NCBI RefSeq assembly: GCF_003130075.1
Contig: NZ_NRCW01000001.1
Location: 62,001 to 126,000 of the forward strand
Length of the DNA stretch: 64,000 nt
Direction: 5' to 3'
Source of the DNA: Aggregatibacter segnis
GTDB taxonomy: Bacteria > Pseudomonadota > Gammaproteobacteria > Enterobacterales > Pasteurellaceae
The translations under genes and the position numbers were made by a program. This document shows, piece after piece, positions 27,542-38,347 of the stretch. The first letter of the stretch is position 1, and each line of letters begins with the position of its first letter. The notes under the pieces are model-generated. The model worked only from the letters and a program-made list of their open reading frames with translations. It did not search any database and was not told the origin of the DNA.

Positions 27542-28048
27542 TCAAACCTGATATTTGCTTTTATCGCCAATATCAAAATGCAACGGCATGCGCCATTTTT
27601 GAATGCTTAATAACAAAATTAAAAGCCCGGTGATAAAGCATAATAGGCTGCTTAACCAAGTAATATTGAATAATAAGGCAAACCATAACACCGCAAAAAA
27701 TATCGGTTGTAGATTTAAGGCAAAGACACGGAAACAAAAATATTCTTTATAACTTAATCCGCCGAGGACTAAAAATGCCGCTCCCAGTGCCAGTTGTGGA
27801 AAACCTAACACTTGGCATAACAAGCCCACCCACATGGCAAATTGAAAAATATAACGGAAGTTTTTCATATATAAATGCACGCAAGCGGCACATAACGTCG
27901 CTGCGATAAGCAAACCAAAGTGTGCTGTTGTGGGATACCAAGGCAGCATAAACAACATTGGAACGGCAAGGACAAAGCCCAAGCGATAAATGATTACTGT
28001 TGTGTAATCCCAACGATCCATAGGCGATTTAATATGCGGATCAGCCAT
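27542..28048 (-). CDS. DUF2301-type inner membrane protein
   Basis: 168 residues with four or five hydrophobic helices and the conserved [20 protein letters not shown] and [12 protein letters not shown] segments that I associate with the DUF2301 family. Function unknown. The C-terminus ([18 protein letters not shown]) is polar and likely cytoplasmic. It overlaps the lpxH end by eight bases, so they are probably one operon; whether it takes part in lipid A or envelope work is not known. Confidence 0.8.
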   Translation of the reverse strand: MADPHIKSPMDRWDYTTVIIYRLGFVLAVPMLFMLPWYPTTAHFGLLIAATLCAACVHLYMKNFRYIFQFAMWVGLLCQVLGFPQLALGAAFLVLGGLSYKEYFCFRVFALNLQPIFFAVLWFALLFNITWLSSLLCFITGLLILLLSIQKWRMPLHFDIGDKSKYQV

Positions 28049-28772
28049 TTTTTCTCCTTAACATATCATTAATAAATTCGATTGAATGGGGCGTGACTTC
28101 TAAAAGGGAAGAGGTTTCTCCCCAATCACCCAGCACGATGCGATGAAAGTGCGGTGGAATTTCATGGTGTTTTTGACGGTGCGTATGCCCATGAATCATT
28201 TGCGTCACATGAAATTGTGTAAAAATTTGCTGCACAAAAGCGGCATTCACATCCATGATTTCCGTCGATTTTAATTGTTTATCTTGGCGGCTTTTCGCGC
28301 GAATTTTCTCTGCGATTTTTAACCGCACTTTTAACGGCAAATGTAAGAACAGCCACTGGCGCCATTTTTGATGAACTTTTTTGCGATATTGTTGATATTT
28401 CACATCGTCCACGCAAAGGGTGTCGCCGTGACATAAAAGGGTGGGCGTGCCGTATAAATCAATGACTTGATACGTTGGCAGTAACGTCAGCCCGCACGCA
28501 TTAGCAAATTTTTTGCCAATCAAAAAATCCCGGTTACCGTGCTGAAAATAGCATGGCACGCCTTTTTCTGTCAGATGTCTGATGAGCTGTTGCACTTCGC
28601 TGATGAGATCGGATTGTTCATCATCGCCAATCCAAAAATCAAATAAATCGCCCAAAATATAGAGTTTTTCTGCTTCTGGCGCTTGTTCTTGCATAAATTG
28701 ACGAAACAGGGCTAATAAGTGCGGTCGATTTTCGGAGAGATGTAAATCCGCAATAAAATAGGTTTTTTGCAT
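28041..28772 (-). CDS. lpxH: UDP-2,3-diacylglucosamine hydrolase LpxH
   Basis: 243 residues. Calcineurin-like metallophosphoesterase motifs: [14 protein letters not shown] (D8, H10), [14 protein letters not shown] (D41), GNRDFL (N79), and MIHGHTHRQ near 193-200. It removes UMP from UDP-diacylglucosamine to give lipid X in lipid A synthesis. Overlaps the DUF2301 gene downstream and is divergent from plsC. Confidence 0.97.
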   Translation of the reverse strand: MQKTYFIADLHLSENRPHLLALFRQFMQEQAPEAEKLYILGDLFDFWIGDDEQSDLISEVQQLIRHLTEKGVPCYFQHGNRDFLIGKKFANACGLTLLPTYQVIDLYGTPTLLCHGDTLCVDDVKYQQYRKKVHQKWRQWLFLHLPLKVRLKIAEKIRAKSRQDKQLKSTEIMDVNAAFVQQIFTQFHVTQMIHGHTHRQKHHEIPPHFHRIVLGDWGETSSLLEVTPHSIEFINDMLRRKNG

Positions 28773-28880
28773 AGAAATTCAATTAAAAAATTTTTGATTA
28801 GATTAGCACATTTCATCGTTATGAATACACTTAACGGGCTAATTTCGTTATACTTACGCAAATTTTTAAGGGGCTTTATC

Positions 28881-29633
28881 ATGCTAAAAATCGCCAGAAT
28901 TTTCATCATTGTTATTTGTTGTATTCTTATTTGTATCCTCGGTACGCTTTATTCTTTCATTCGTTTCCGTAATCCGAGTAATGTGGGCATTTTTGCCCGT
29001 TGGTTTGGACGGTTACATCCTCTCTTTGGGTTGAAAGTGGAACATCGTTTCCCGGCGAATGCCGATAAAGTGGGTCGTTGTATTTATATCGGCAACCATC
29101 AAAATAACTACGATATGGTGACCATTTCTTACATGGTCATGTCTCGTACAGTGAGCGTTGGTAAGAAGAGTCTGATTTGGGTGCCGTTTTTCGGTATTTT
29201 ATATTGGGCAACGGGCAATATTTTTCTCGATCGTGATAATCGTTCTAAAGCGCATAACACCATGTCGGAACTGGCTCGTCGTATTAATGAAGATAATCTG
29301 TCCATTTGGATGTTCCCGGAAGGAACGCGTAGTCGCGGGCGCGGGTTATTGCCGTTCAAAACCGGAGCATTCCACGCCGCCATTGCCGCCGGTGTACCCA
29401 TTGTGCCTGTCGTTTGCTCTACAACACACAATAAAATCGATTTAAACCGTTGGGATAATGGCACGGTGATTTGTGAAATGCTGGAACCTATTAATGTATC
29501 CGGCTACAGCCGTGAAAATGTGCGCGAATTAGCGGAATATTGCCATGATGTGATGCAAAATCACATCGCTGAATTGGACCGTGAAGTGGCACAAAAAGCA
29601 ATTGAACAGAAAAACGAGAATAAGCAGGCTTAA
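28881..29633 (+). CDS. plsC: 1-acyl-sn-glycerol-3-phosphate acyltransferase
   Basis: 250 residues from ATG 28881 (AAGGGGC upstream); the longer frame from 28767 overlaps the lpxH promoter and is rejected. N-terminal membrane helix, NHQNNYD (His73 and Asp78, the HX4D motif), and FPEGTRSRG substrate motif. It makes phosphatidic acid from lysophosphatidate in the inner membrane. Its stop abuts the ftsP start with no gap. In E. coli plsC-ftsP(sufI) is also the order. Confidence 0.96.
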   Translation: MLKIARIFIIVICCILICILGTLYSFIRFRNPSNVGIFARWFGRLHPLFGLKVEHRFPANADKVGRCIYIGNHQNNYDMVTISYMVMSRTVSVGKKSLIWVPFFGILYWATGNIFLDRDNRSKAHNTMSELARRINEDNLSIWMFPEGTRSRGRGLLPFKTGAFHAAIAAGVPIVPVVCSTTHNKIDLNRWDNGTVICEMLEPINVSGYSRENVRELAEYCHDVMQNHIAELDREVAQKAIEQKNENKQA

Positions 29634-31046
29634 ATGAAACATTGCTCCCGTCGTCAGCTACTCAAAACAACGTTATTTTCTACCGCACTTTTCAGTGTGC
29701 CGACGCCTTTGTTGGCGGCAACACGCCCAGCTTTGAAAATTCCGCCACTCTTTGAAGTTCGACGGGGTAAGCCGATTTTTCTGAATATGCAAAATACCCA
29801 AACTTCTCTCGTGTCTGGAAAACGTACCGAAGTGTGGGGGTTTAACGGCAGTTATTTAGGGCCAACCATTAAAATTAAGAAAGATGACTTTGCTAAACTG
29901 AACTGGAAAAACAATTTACCGCAATTTGTTGCGATGAATATCCAAGGCTTACAGGCATCGGGCGAGCTTATTGGTGGTGTGGGTAAAAATTTACAAAAAG
30001 GTGAAACTTGGGCACCGATTATTCCGATCAATCAAGCCCCTGCAACCTGCTGGTATCATGCTTGCACCCTTGCCAATTCAGCGTATCAAACTTATCGTGG
30101 CTTGGTCGGCTTGTGGCTGATTGAGGATAAGGAGAGTGTCAAATTGGGATTGCCGCAGAAATATGGCGTGGATGACATCCCGTTAATCTTGCAAGATATG
30201 CAACTCAATAGTGATGGCGCACAACTTTTTCAGCAGAATCAAGGGGCTTTTCTTGGTGAACGATTGTTAGTCAATGGGCAGGAAGCTCCTTATTTCAATG
30301 TACCGCGTGGGTTAGTGCGTTTACGTATTTTAAATGCGTCTCTTTCCCGCACTTATGAGCTTCGTTTTGAGGATGAGCGAGCGTTTACATTGATTGCACA
30401 AGATCTTGGTTTTTTACCACAAGGCAAAACCTTAAATGTGATTAAAGTCGCACCGAGTGAGCGTGTTGAGCTTTTAGTTGATTTGAATGACGGCGACAAC
30501 GTTTCTCTCATCGTGGGGAAAAAGCGTGATTTTATTGATAACATTCGTTATTTCTTCGGCTCCGAAGGGGAGTTAATTGACAATACGGTTTTGGAACTAC
30601 GTCCGGACGGCTTAGCCGGTGCATTCGCACAAAAAGAACAAACATGGCAATTTGTCACCGATGCGCCAAGTCTGTTGTCTGCTAAGGTGCAACAGGAACG
30701 AGCATTTCATGTGGATGTCACTAATGCCACCATTAACCGGAACCGTTTTGACCCGCGTCGTTTAGATGTGTCAGCAAAACTAGGCAGTGTTGAACGTTGG
30801 ACGTTAACCGCTTCCGCAGCAGTAGGATTTGCGTTACGAGGCGCAAAATTTATTGTGGAATCCATTAACGGTAAAGCGTTGGAAGAAAGCGAAATCAGCT
30901 GGAAAGACAGCGTGTTGATTAATGGCACAGTGGCTATTTTGGTGAAATTCGATAACACCTCCTCTAATAACTATCCTTTTACTTTTGGCGCGTCTGATTT
31001 AATGTTGGCGGATAAAGGCTGCATGGGATTAATGTTGGTGCAGTAA
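29634..31046 (+). CDS. ftsP: Cell division protein FtsP (SufI)
   Basis: 470 residues. Twin-arginine signal [18 protein letters not shown] at the N-terminus. Cupredoxin-like domains of the multicopper oxidase fold ([50 protein letters not shown]), but the copper-binding His sets of true oxidases are largely missing, as is known for SufI. It protects the divisome under stress in the periplasm. The plsC stop directly precedes its ATG, so the pair is co-transcribed. Confidence 0.95.
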   Translation: MKHCSRRQLLKTTLFSTALFSVPTPLLAATRPALKIPPLFEVRRGKPIFLNMQNTQTSLVSGKRTEVWGFNGSYLGPTIKIKKDDFAKLNWKNNLPQFVAMNIQGLQASGELIGGVGKNLQKGETWAPIIPINQAPATCWYHACTLANSAYQTYRGLVGLWLIEDKESVKLGLPQKYGVDDIPLILQDMQLNSDGAQLFQQNQGAFLGERLLVNGQEAPYFNVPRGLVRLRILNASLSRTYELRFEDERAFTLIAQDLGFLPQGKTLNVIKVAPSERVELLVDLNDGDNVSLIVGKKRDFIDNIRYFFGSEGELIDNTVLELRPDGLAGAFAQKEQTWQFVTDAPSLLSAKVQQERAFHVDVTNATINRNRFDPRRLDVSAKLGSVERWTLTASAAVGFALRGAKFIVESINGKALEESEISWKDSVLINGTVAILVKFDNTSSNNYPFTFGASDLMLADKGCMGLMLVQ

Positions 31047-31063
31047 ATAACATAAAAATATAA

Positions 31064-31111
31064 AAAAAAGAACCGCACTTTATATTTAGAAATAAAGTGC
31101 GGCTCTTTTTT
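31064..31111. terminator. Bidirectional terminator of paired uptake sequences
   Basis: Two 20-base arms (31064-31083 and 31092-31111) with one mismatch, each containing the uptake sequence, flanked by A and T runs. Lies between the convergent ftsP and EamA-family genes. Confidence 0.85.
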
Positions 31112-31125
31112 TGGTTGTTTTTAGA

Positions 31126-31989
31126 TTAACTTGCACGGCGTAGCAAACGCGGATAAATGCTGGAAATTAGGGTAGTACTGACGACGGCTAAAATGCCTAA
31201 CCAAGAAAGTGGGCTGATGTTTTCACCGAGTAATAACACCGCCAATATAATCGCAAATACCGGCTCTAAGGAAACTAAAATACCGGCGAGATTAGAGTCA
31301 ACACTATTAATGCCTTTATTCCATAGATAATAAGCAAGCCAGCTACAACCGATTCCAATATACAGCAGACCTGCGAGCCCCAGCCAGTTCCAATGAATTT
31401 CCCAGCTTTGAGTGAGCCATAGGGTGAATGGGAGACAAGTAATGGTGCCGAGCACGATGCTGCTGGTGGTGTAAACTTGTGCGGTCAGTTGCACAATAAT
31501 TCTTTGTGTCCAGCGCAGACAAGCTGCAAATACGATGCCGGCGAGTAACACTAAACTGCAACCGAAAAGGCTAATATTGCCGGTTTCTTCTCCCCCATAA
31601 ATTAATAATACAACACCTAAAAATGCAACAAGTCCAAAGATCCAATGATGTGTTTTGGCTTTGTCGCCGAAGAAAAAGTGTCCGATAAGTACCACGAGGA
31701 AAGGTTCTAAACCGAGCATTGTAGAGGCGCTAGACGCCGATGTATGGCTTAATCCGATGAATTGTAAAAGGAAAATAGCCGGATAATTGAGAAACCCAAG
31801 CCACCACACTTGTGGGCGAACTGTTTTGGGAACGCGTTTCCAAACTCGTACAAACATAGGGAAAACAATAAAGCTAGCGATGATCAGACGCATTTGTACC
31901 ATTAACACCGGATCTAGCATGGAATAGGCGTATTTTCCGGCAACAAAAGAGCTGCTCCATAAAAACAGCGCAATGAGAATGTAGCGCAT
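31126..31989 (-). CDS. EamA-family drug/metabolite transporter
   Basis: 287 residues with ten hydrophobic segments in two repeats, the EamA (DMT) arrangement. Start MRYILIALFLWSSSFVAGKY and the second-repeat GLAGLLYIGIGCSWLAYYLWNKGI and SLEPVFAIILAVLLLGENI motifs are characteristic. Substrate cannot be told from sequence; these carry amino acids, metabolites or drugs. Stands alone between the pfl cluster and ftsP, closed by a terminator. Confidence 0.9.
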   Translation of the reverse strand: MRYILIALFLWSSSFVAGKYAYSMLDPVLMVQMRLIIASFIVFPMFVRVWKRVPKTVRPQVWWLGFLNYPAIFLLQFIGLSHTSASSASTMLGLEPFLVVLIGHFFFGDKAKTHHWIFGLVAFLGVVLLIYGGEETGNISLFGCSLVLLAGIVFAACLRWTQRIIVQLTAQVYTTSSIVLGTITCLPFTLWLTQSWEIHWNWLGLAGLLYIGIGCSWLAYYLWNKGINSVDSNLAGILVSLEPVFAIILAVLLLGENISPLSWLGILAVVSTTLISSIYPRLLRRAS

Positions 31990-32130
31990 AAGAAATCCTT
32001 GAGGAAATAGATTAGAGATTATTGTAGTGCGCTTTTAGCGTAGCGTAAATGTGAAAGGCATTTTATTTGTGGTTAAAAGTGCGGTCATAAAAAGGAATGT
32101 TTTTTGAAGATCGGGTTGCCCCGATCCAAC

Positions 32131-32871
32131 TTAATATTTGACGATATGGCCGTAGCCTTCGAGGATGTTTTTGATATGTTCCAAGGATTCTTTCGTTGGC
32201 GGGTTTACTTCTTCCAATTCATATTTTTCCCCCATGGCCGCCCATTTATGTGCGCCAAGACGGTGATAAGGAAGAAGTTCTACTTTTTCAATATTCGTCA
32301 TGCCTTCGATAAATTGACCGAGCTGATGTATGTCATGGTCAGAGTCCGTGTAACCCGGTACGACAACATAACGAATCCAAACCGGTTGGTTACGTTTTTG
32401 TAAATATTTGGCAAATTCGAGCGTACGCTTATTGGAAACGCCAATAAGGTTTTGATGTACTTGATCGTTGAGCTCTTTTAAATCAAGTAAAACGAGATCT
32501 GTTGCATCAATGAGTTCATCAATCACATGATCGTAATGACGCACAAAACCGTTAGTGTCTAAGCAGGTGCTGATGCCTTCTTTTTTACAGGCTTGGAACC
32601 AATCACGCACGAATTCCGCCTGTAAAATTGCTTCACCACCGGAAGCAGTCACCCCACCGCCTGACGCATTCATAAAATGACGATAACTGACCACTTCTTT
32701 CATCAGTTCTTCCACCGTAACTTCTTTGCCACCATGCAAATCCCAAGTATCGCGGTTATGGCAATACTTACAGCGCATTAAGCAGCCTTGCAAAAACAGA
32801 ATAAAACGAATGCCCGGGCCGTCAACGGTGCCACAGGATTCATAAGAGTGGATTCTTCCTACAACTGACAT
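32131..32871 (-). CDS. pflA: Pyruvate formate-lyase 1-activating enzyme
   Basis: 246 residues. Radical SAM cysteines in [18 protein letters not shown] (CxxxCxxC), and a GGG(V)TASGGE motif for SAM binding. It installs the glycyl radical on PflB at Gly745 under anaerobic conditions. Located 164 bases after pflB, with an uptake sequence and terminator between them, so expression is partly separate. RBS GAGGAAT. Confidence 0.97.
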   Translation of the reverse strand: MSVVGRIHSYESCGTVDGPGIRFILFLQGCLMRCKYCHNRDTWDLHGGKEVTVEELMKEVVSYRHFMNASGGGVTASGGEAILQAEFVRDWFQACKKEGISTCLDTNGFVRHYDHVIDELIDATDLVLLDLKELNDQVHQNLIGVSNKRTLEFAKYLQKRNQPVWIRYVVVPGYTDSDHDIHQLGQFIEGMTNIEKVELLPYHRLGAHKWAAMGEKYELEEVNPPTKESLEHIKNILEGYGHIVKY

Positions 32872-32970
32872 GTATTCCTCAATAATTCGTCACGTTATTC
32901 GTTAAAAGTGCGGTCGTTTTTGTAAATGTTTTTAATGACCTAGCCATGCTTACAAAATTGGGATATCCCC

Positions 32971-33006
32971 AAAAAAAATCAGACCGCTTACCTTGCGGTA
33001 AGCGGC
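32971..33006 (-). terminator. Terminator after pflB
   Basis: CCGCTTACC (32984-32992) and GGTAAGCGG (32997-33005) form a 9-base stem, read on the minus strand into a run of eight Ts. It lies 30 bases after the pflB stop and before pflA. Confidence 0.88.
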
Positions 33007-33035
33007 TGAAATATTAACACAGTTTTATCACCAAA

Positions 33036-35348
33036 TTACATTGATTGTGTAAATGTACGGGTGATAACGTCTTGTTGTTGCTCTTTGGTTAACGAGTTGA
33101 AACGTACGGCATAACCGGAAACACGAATGGTTAATTGAGGATATTTCTCCGGATTTTCCATTGCGTCTAATAACATTTCACGGTTCATCACGTTAACGTT
33201 CAAGTGTTGACCACCTTCCACTTCTGCTTCGTGGTGGAAGTAACCGTCCATTAAGCCGGCAAGATTGCGTTTTTGTGCTTCGTATTCTTTACCTAACGCA
33301 TTTGGGACGATAGAGAAGGTATAAGAAATACCATCTTTCGCGTAAGCAAATGGTAGTTTAGCTACGGAAGTTAAAGACGCAACCGCACCTTTTTGGTCAC
33401 GACCGTGCATTGGGTTTGCACCTGGTCCAAATGGCGCTCCTGCACGACGACCGTCCGGTGTATTACCTGTTTTCTTACCATATACCACGTTAGAAGTAAT
33501 AGTAAGCACAGATTGTGTCGGAGTCGCGTTGCGATATGTTTTGTGGGTTTGAATTTTCTTCATGAAACGTTCAACTAAGTCGCATGCGATATCATCTACA
33601 CGGGAATCATTGTTACCGAATTGCGGATATTCGCCTTCGATTTCGAAGTCTGTTGCCACGTTAGAAGCCACAACATTGCCGTTTTTGTCTTTAATGTCAC
33701 CACGAATTGGTTTTACTTTCGCATATTTAATTGCGGCTAAAGAGTCAGCAGCAACGGAAAGTCCAGCGATACCACAAGCCATAGTGCGGTAAACATCACG
33801 ATCATGGAATGCCATTAATGCGGCTTCATAAGCATATTTGTCATGCATGAAGTGGATGATGTTTAATGCAGTCACATATTGTGTTGCCAACCAATCCATG
33901 AAGCTGTCCATGCGGGTCATTACGGTGTCGAAATCAAGCACTTCGTCTTTGATTGGGTCGGTTTTCGGACCGACTTGCATACCGTTTTTCTCATCGATAC
34001 CACCGTTGATTGCGTATAACAAGGTTTTTGCTAAGTTCGCGCGGGCACCGAAGAATTGCATTTGTTTACCCACCACCATTGGGGATACACAGCAAGCAAT
34101 TGCATAGTCATCGCTGTTGAAATCCGGACGCATTAAGTCATCGTTTTCGTATTGTACTGAAGAGGTATCAATAGACACTTTGGCACAGTAACGTTTAAAT
34201 GCTTCAGGTAATTTTTCAGACCAAAGGATAGTTAAGTTTGGTTCCGGAGATGGGCCCATGGTGTAAAGGGTGTGTAAAATACGGAAGCTGTTTTTGGTCA
34301 CTAATGTACGACCGTCTAAGCCCATACCACCAAGGGTTTCGGTTGCCCACATTGGGTCACCGGAGAACAATTGATCGTATTCAGGTGTACGTAAGAAACG
34401 CACCATACGAAGTTTCATGACTAAGTGGTCGATTAATTCTTGTGCTTCTTGTTCGGTGATTTTGCCGTTTTTCAAATCACGTTCGATATAAATATCTAAG
34501 AAGGAAGAAATACGACCGAAAGACATTGCCGCACCGTTTTGTGATTTCACCGCTGCTAAGTAAGCAAAGTAAGTCCATTGAACAGCTTCTTGTGCGTTAG
34601 TCGCCGGGTTAGAAATATCGAAACCATAAGAGGCGGCCATTTCTTTCATTTTGCCTAATGCACGATGTTGTTCAGCAATTTCTTCACGCAACTGAATAGT
34701 CGCTTGAATGTCTTCACCACGCTCTAGTCTTGCTTGGAGTGAATCGAATTGTTTTTTCTTATCGGCCATTAAATAGTCGATACCGTAAACGGCTAAACGA
34801 CGATAGTCACCGATAATACGTCCACGACCGTAAGCATCCGGTAAACCGGTTAACACGCCTGATTTACGGCAACGAAGGATATCCGGTGTATAAACATCGA
34901 ACACACCTTGGTTATGGGTTTTACGATATTCAGTGAAAATATGTTCTACTTCTGGATCTAATTGGCGGCCATAAACTTCACAAGAGCCTTTAACCATTTT
35001 GATACCACCGTATGGCATAATGGCACGTTTTAACGGGGCATCAGTTTGAAGACCAACGATTTTTTCTAATTCTTTGTTGATATAGCCAGGTTTGTGAGAA
35101 GTGATGGTTGATGGGTTGTCTGTGTCAAAATCTAACGGCTCGTGCGTTTTGTTTTCGATTTTGATGCCTTCCATGACTTTATCCCACAACGCAGTTGTTG
35201 CAGGGGTTGCATCAGCTAAGAAAGATTCGTCACCTTCATACGGTGTATAGTTTTTTTGGATAAAGTCACGCACGTTGACTTCATTTTGCCAATCACCACC
35301 GACAAAACCTTCCCAAGCCTTTTGTTGAGCTTCTGTTAATTGAGTCAT
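33036..35348 (-). CDS. pflB: Formate acetyltransferase (pyruvate formate-lyase)
   Basis: 770 residues, the full length. Catalytic Cys419-Cys420 in [11 protein letters not shown], glycyl-radical motif [20 protein letters not shown] with Gly745. It cleaves pyruvate to acetyl-CoA and formate in anaerobic growth. Its C-terminal 27 residues match the spare cofactor GrcA at 47.1 kb. RBS AAGAGGAATG. Follows focA on the same strand and is served by pflA below. Confidence 0.99.
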   Translation of the reverse strand: MTQLTEAQQKAWEGFVGGDWQNEVNVRDFIQKNYTPYEGDESFLADATPATTALWDKVMEGIKIENKTHEPLDFDTDNPSTITSHKPGYINKELEKIVGLQTDAPLKRAIMPYGGIKMVKGSCEVYGRQLDPEVEHIFTEYRKTHNQGVFDVYTPDILRCRKSGVLTGLPDAYGRGRIIGDYRRLAVYGIDYLMADKKKQFDSLQARLERGEDIQATIQLREEIAEQHRALGKMKEMAASYGFDISNPATNAQEAVQWTYFAYLAAVKSQNGAAMSFGRISSFLDIYIERDLKNGKITEQEAQELIDHLVMKLRMVRFLRTPEYDQLFSGDPMWATETLGGMGLDGRTLVTKNSFRILHTLYTMGPSPEPNLTILWSEKLPEAFKRYCAKVSIDTSSVQYENDDLMRPDFNSDDYAIACCVSPMVVGKQMQFFGARANLAKTLLYAINGGIDEKNGMQVGPKTDPIKDEVLDFDTVMTRMDSFMDWLATQYVTALNIIHFMHDKYAYEAALMAFHDRDVYRTMACGIAGLSVAADSLAAIKYAKVKPIRGDIKDKNGNVVASNVATDFEIEGEYPQFGNNDSRVDDIACDLVERFMKKIQTHKTYRNATPTQSVLTITSNVVYGKKTGNTPDGRRAGAPFGPGANPMHGRDQKGAVASLTSVAKLPFAYAKDGISYTFSIVPNALGKEYEAQKRNLAGLMDGYFHHEAEVEGGQHLNVNVMNREMLLDAMENPEKYPQLTIRVSGYAVRFNSLTKEQQQDVITRTFTQSM

Positions 35349-35435
35349 AACATTCCTCTTTTAGATTATTGATAAAGATAAACCTGTTTAGGAAGGAAAC
35401 AAACAACTTACGTTTCCTTCCTTTTTGTGAACCGA

Positions 35436-36287
35436 TTAATGAGGTCGGTTAATTGACCACAGGGTCAATGCAATACAACAACCACCGCCAACAATATTCC
35501 CCAACGTCACCGGAATTAAATTCTTCACCAAAAAATGATAAAGATCTAAATCCGCGAACTGTTGAGGATCGATATTAATTGCTTGCCAAAATTCCGGACC
35601 GCTAAAGTGCGCGGCCATAATTCCCATTGGGATCATAAACATATTCGCCACACTGTGCTCGAATCCTGACGCAACAAACAAAGCAATAGGTAAAATCATA
35701 ATGAATGCTTTATCTGTCAATGTTTTTCCTGCATAACTCATCCAAATGGCGATGCACACCATCACGTTACACAAAATTCCCAAACAAAAAGCTTCAAACC
35801 ATGTATGGTGAATCTTATGTTGGGCGGTCGCTAAAATGGTGAGTCCCCACTGCCCATTGGCAGCCATTGTTTGACCTGCAAACCAAATAAGAAAAACAAT
35901 AAAAAGTGCGCCAACGAAATTGCCGAAATAAACCACTATCCAATTTCGCAGCATTTGAAAAGTACTGATTCGTCCACTTGCACGGGCGACAGTTGTCATG
36001 GTTGATGAGGTGAATAATTCAGAGCCGCAAACCACGACCATAATCACGCCAAGAGAGAATACAATTCCGCCAACCAACTTGGTTAATCCCCACGAAGCAC
36101 CCACATTTCCTATTTGTGTTGTGGTGTAGAAAACAAATGCTAAAGCGATAAATGCGCCTGCCGGAATAGCAGAGAAAAAGGATAAAATTTGTTTCTTAGT
36201 GGCCTTATAAACGCCGACATCTTCGCCAATTTGGCTCATTTCCGCCGGAGAGACCATACACGTTGTTTTGGACGTTTCGGTATTCAT
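35436..36287 (-). CDS. focA: Formate channel FocA
   Basis: 283 residues from ATG 36287 (AAGGAATTC upstream); ATG 36305 is an in-frame alternative. Six hydrophobic segments, the FNT-family motifs and PAEMSQIGEDVGVYKATK before the first helix. It forms a pentameric formate/nitrite-type channel moving formate across the inner membrane. Same strand and order as E. coli focA-pflB. A candidate ArcA box lies about 110 bases upstream. Confidence 0.96.
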   Translation of the reverse strand: MNTETSKTTCMVSPAEMSQIGEDVGVYKATKKQILSFFSAIPAGAFIALAFVFYTTTQIGNVGASWGLTKLVGGIVFSLGVIMVVVCGSELFTSSTMTTVARASGRISTFQMLRNWIVVYFGNFVGALFIVFLIWFAGQTMAANGQWGLTILATAQHKIHHTWFEAFCLGILCNVMVCIAIWMSYAGKTLTDKAFIMILPIALFVASGFEHSVANMFMIPMGIMAAHFSGPEFWQAINIDPQQFADLDLYHFLVKNLIPVTLGNIVGGGCCIALTLWSINRPH

Positions 36288-36392
36288 TTCAGAATTCCTT
36301 TTCATTATTTGACCCCTAAATACCGCCGTTCACAACGTTGCATTACAAGGAAAGACCTAAAAACTTAAAAAAATTTGAAAGTTTATAAATTT

Positions 36393-36402
36393 TGTTAATT
36401 AT
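36393..36402. promoter_or_regulatory. Candidate ArcA box upstream of focA
   Basis: TGTTAATTAT fits the ArcA-P consensus [A/T]GTTAATTA[A/T] in a 288-base AT-rich gap between the divergent focA and hinT starts. In E. coli the focA-pfl operon is ArcA/FNR controlled. I could not find a good FNR palindrome here, so the site is only a candidate; a 10-base AT-rich match can occur by chance. Confidence 0.4.
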
Positions 36403-36594
36403 ATTTTCTTTCCCCTGCAAAGTAAAAATATTTCTCCTTTTTAATGCGAGAATTTTGTTCTTTGTCAATAATTAGATCGGTGTAATAAACAGCCTTTCTC
36501 GACGACATCAAAGATAGCTTGATAAATTGCTATTTTAGTGGTTTTCTGTTAAAAAGTGCGGTCATAAAACGCAATATTTTTTAAGGAGAAAATC

Positions 36595-36945
36595 ATGGCA
36601 GCAGAAACTATTTTCAGCAAAATTATCCGCAAAGAAATTCCTGCGAATATCGTTTATCAAGATGAACTTGTCACCGCATTTCGCGATATTGCACCGCAAG
36701 CCAAAACCCATATTTTGATCATCCCGAATAAGCTCATTCCTACCGTAAACGATGTGACCGAACAAGATGAAGTGACATTAGGTCGTTTGTTCACGGTTGC
36801 CGCCAAACTCGCCACACAAGAAGGCATTGCGCAAGACGGTTATCGTTTGATTGTCAACTGCAACAAACACGGCGGACAAGAAGTGTTCCATTTACATATG
36901 CATCTCGTTGGCGGTGAGCCTTTAGGTAAAATGTTGGATAAATAA
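36595..36945 (+). CDS. hinT: HIT-family purine nucleoside phosphoramidase HinT
   Basis: 116 residues with the HxHxH-type triad in [17 protein letters not shown] and the N-terminal [19 protein letters not shown] helix typical of HinT. It hydrolyses adenosine phosphoramidates and lysyl-AMP. RBS TAAGGAG. Its stop overlaps the next ATG (TAATG), tying it to the lipoprotein and nagZ genes. Confidence 0.96.
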   Translation: MAAETIFSKIIRKEIPANIVYQDELVTAFRDIAPQAKTHILIIPNKLIPTVNDVTEQDEVTLGRLFTVAAKLATQEGIAQDGYRLIVNCNKHGGQEVFHLHMHLVGGEPLGKMLDK

Positions 36946-37298
36946 TGAAAAAGTCTATCTCCCTTTTTTTTGCGACCGCACTTTTAGCGGGATGTAGCGC
37001 AAAGGTGCCAACCTTATTAAATACGCAAAGCCCGATTTTAAATATTGAAGCTCCAGCAGCAGAAAGACTGGAAGCGAGTGTTGATCGTGACAGTGCTTGG
37101 GTCAAAAATAAAACCGAACAGCCGGTTAACCTGGCTTATCGCCTGTTTTGGTATGACAAACATGGCGTGACAGTGACGACTGAAGAGCCTGTTATTTGGC
37201 ATAGGTTGGCGTTGCAACCACTGCAAAAACAACCGCTCACATTCGCTCGACCAACTGCTAATAGCGACAATTATCGCTTATATCTTCGCTTAAACTAA
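36945..37298 (+). CDS. YcfL-like lipoprotein (DUF1425)
   Basis: 117 residues. Lipoprotein signal ending LLAGC (Cys17). The region [20 protein letters not shown], then [15 protein letters not shown] matches YcfL (DUF1425), found between hinT and lpoB in E. coli. Function unknown. Sits in the hinT-nagZ unit. Here lpoB and thiK, which follow in E. coli, are absent: nagZ starts one base after its stop. An uptake sequence lies within its signal peptide. Confidence 0.88.
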   Translation: MKKSISLFFATALLAGCSAKVPTLLNTQSPILNIEAPAAERLEASVDRDSAWVKNKTEQPVNLAYRLFWYDKHGVTVTTEEPVIWHRLALQPLQKQPLTFARPTANSDNYRLYLRLN

Positions 37299-37299
37299 A

Positions 37300-38346
37300 A
37301 TGTCTACACTACTCATTGACTTAGCCGGTTACGAGCTGGAACAAGAAGAAATTGAATTGTTGGAACATCCGCTCGTGGCGGGATTAATTCTCTTTACGCG
37401 TAATTTTCACGATCGTGCGCAATTACAAGCATTGATTCAATCTGTGCGACAAAAGGTGAAAAAGCCCTTGTTGATTACGGTGGATCAAGAAGGCGGTCGG
37501 GTACAGCGTTTCCGTGATGGTTTCACTCAACTTCCCGCAATGCAGGCGTTTTCGGCGTTGATTAATGATCCTATTGAACAACAAAAGATGGCGTTTGAAG
37601 CTGGTTGGCAAATGGCAGCAGAAATGACCGCACTTGATATCGATTTGAGCTTTGCACCGGTGTTGGATCTTGGACATCAATGTAAAGCCATCGGTGATCG
37701 CAGTTTTGGTTGCGAGATAAAAAGTGCGGTGGATTTGGCCAGCAATTTTATTCGCGGTATGCACCAAGCCGGCATGGCTGCAACGGGAAAACATTTTCCA
37801 GGGCATGGTCATGTGATTGCCGATTCTCATTTAGAAACGCCTTATGACGAACGGAGCCAAGAAGATATTTTCAATCAGGACATTCAGCCGTTCCAACAAC
37901 TTATCGAACAAAATCTGCTGCAAGCCATTATGCCGGCACATGTAATTTATTCGCAATGTGACAACCAACCGGCGAGTGGCTCTAAATATTGGTTACAAGA
38001 CATTTTGCGTTCCCAACTGAATTTTAATGGAGCTATTTTCTCTGATGATCTTGGCATGAAAGGTGCGGGATTCATGGGCGATTTTGTGGTGCGTAGCGAA
38101 CAGGCGCTTAACGCAGGTTGCGATTTGTTGCTGCTTTGTAATGAGCGGGACGGTGTGATCCAAGTTTTAGACAATTTAAAACTCTCAGAAAAGCAATCGT
38201 GCTTCTTGTTGCGCCAACAGCGTCTGCAAAGCCTATTTAAATGCAAAAAACTGACTTGGTCGGAACTGGAACGTACGCCCCGTTGGTTGGAAAATCGTCA
38301 AAAACTGACCGCACTTCAACAGCAATGGCTGGCAACGAAAAACTAA
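37300..38346 (+). CDS. nagZ: Beta-N-acetylhexosaminidase NagZ
   Basis: 348 residues, one base after the ycfL-like gene. Glycoside hydrolase 3 features: [38 protein letters not shown] and the [14 protein letters not shown] loop with catalytic His/Asp. It trims GlcNAc from anhydromuropeptides in peptidoglycan recycling in the cytoplasm. Usual length. It ends one base before rlmC starts, so the four-gene set is one operon. Confidence 0.97.
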   Translation: MSTLLIDLAGYELEQEEIELLEHPLVAGLILFTRNFHDRAQLQALIQSVRQKVKKPLLITVDQEGGRVQRFRDGFTQLPAMQAFSALINDPIEQQKMAFEAGWQMAAEMTALDIDLSFAPVLDLGHQCKAIGDRSFGCEIKSAVDLASNFIRGMHQAGMAATGKHFPGHGHVIADSHLETPYDERSQEDIFNQDIQPFQQLIEQNLLQAIMPAHVIYSQCDNQPASGSKYWLQDILRSQLNFNGAIFSDDLGMKGAGFMGDFVVRSEQALNAGCDLLLLCNERDGVIQVLDNLKLSEKQSCFLLRQQRLQSLFKCKKLTWSELERTPRWLENRQKLTALQQQWLATKN

Positions 38347-38347
38347 T

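Noticed and set aside
36306-36594. FNR box upstream of focA
   Set aside because: I scanned for TTGAT-N4-ATCAA and found only weak half sites such as TTGAC and TTGAT without the partner.
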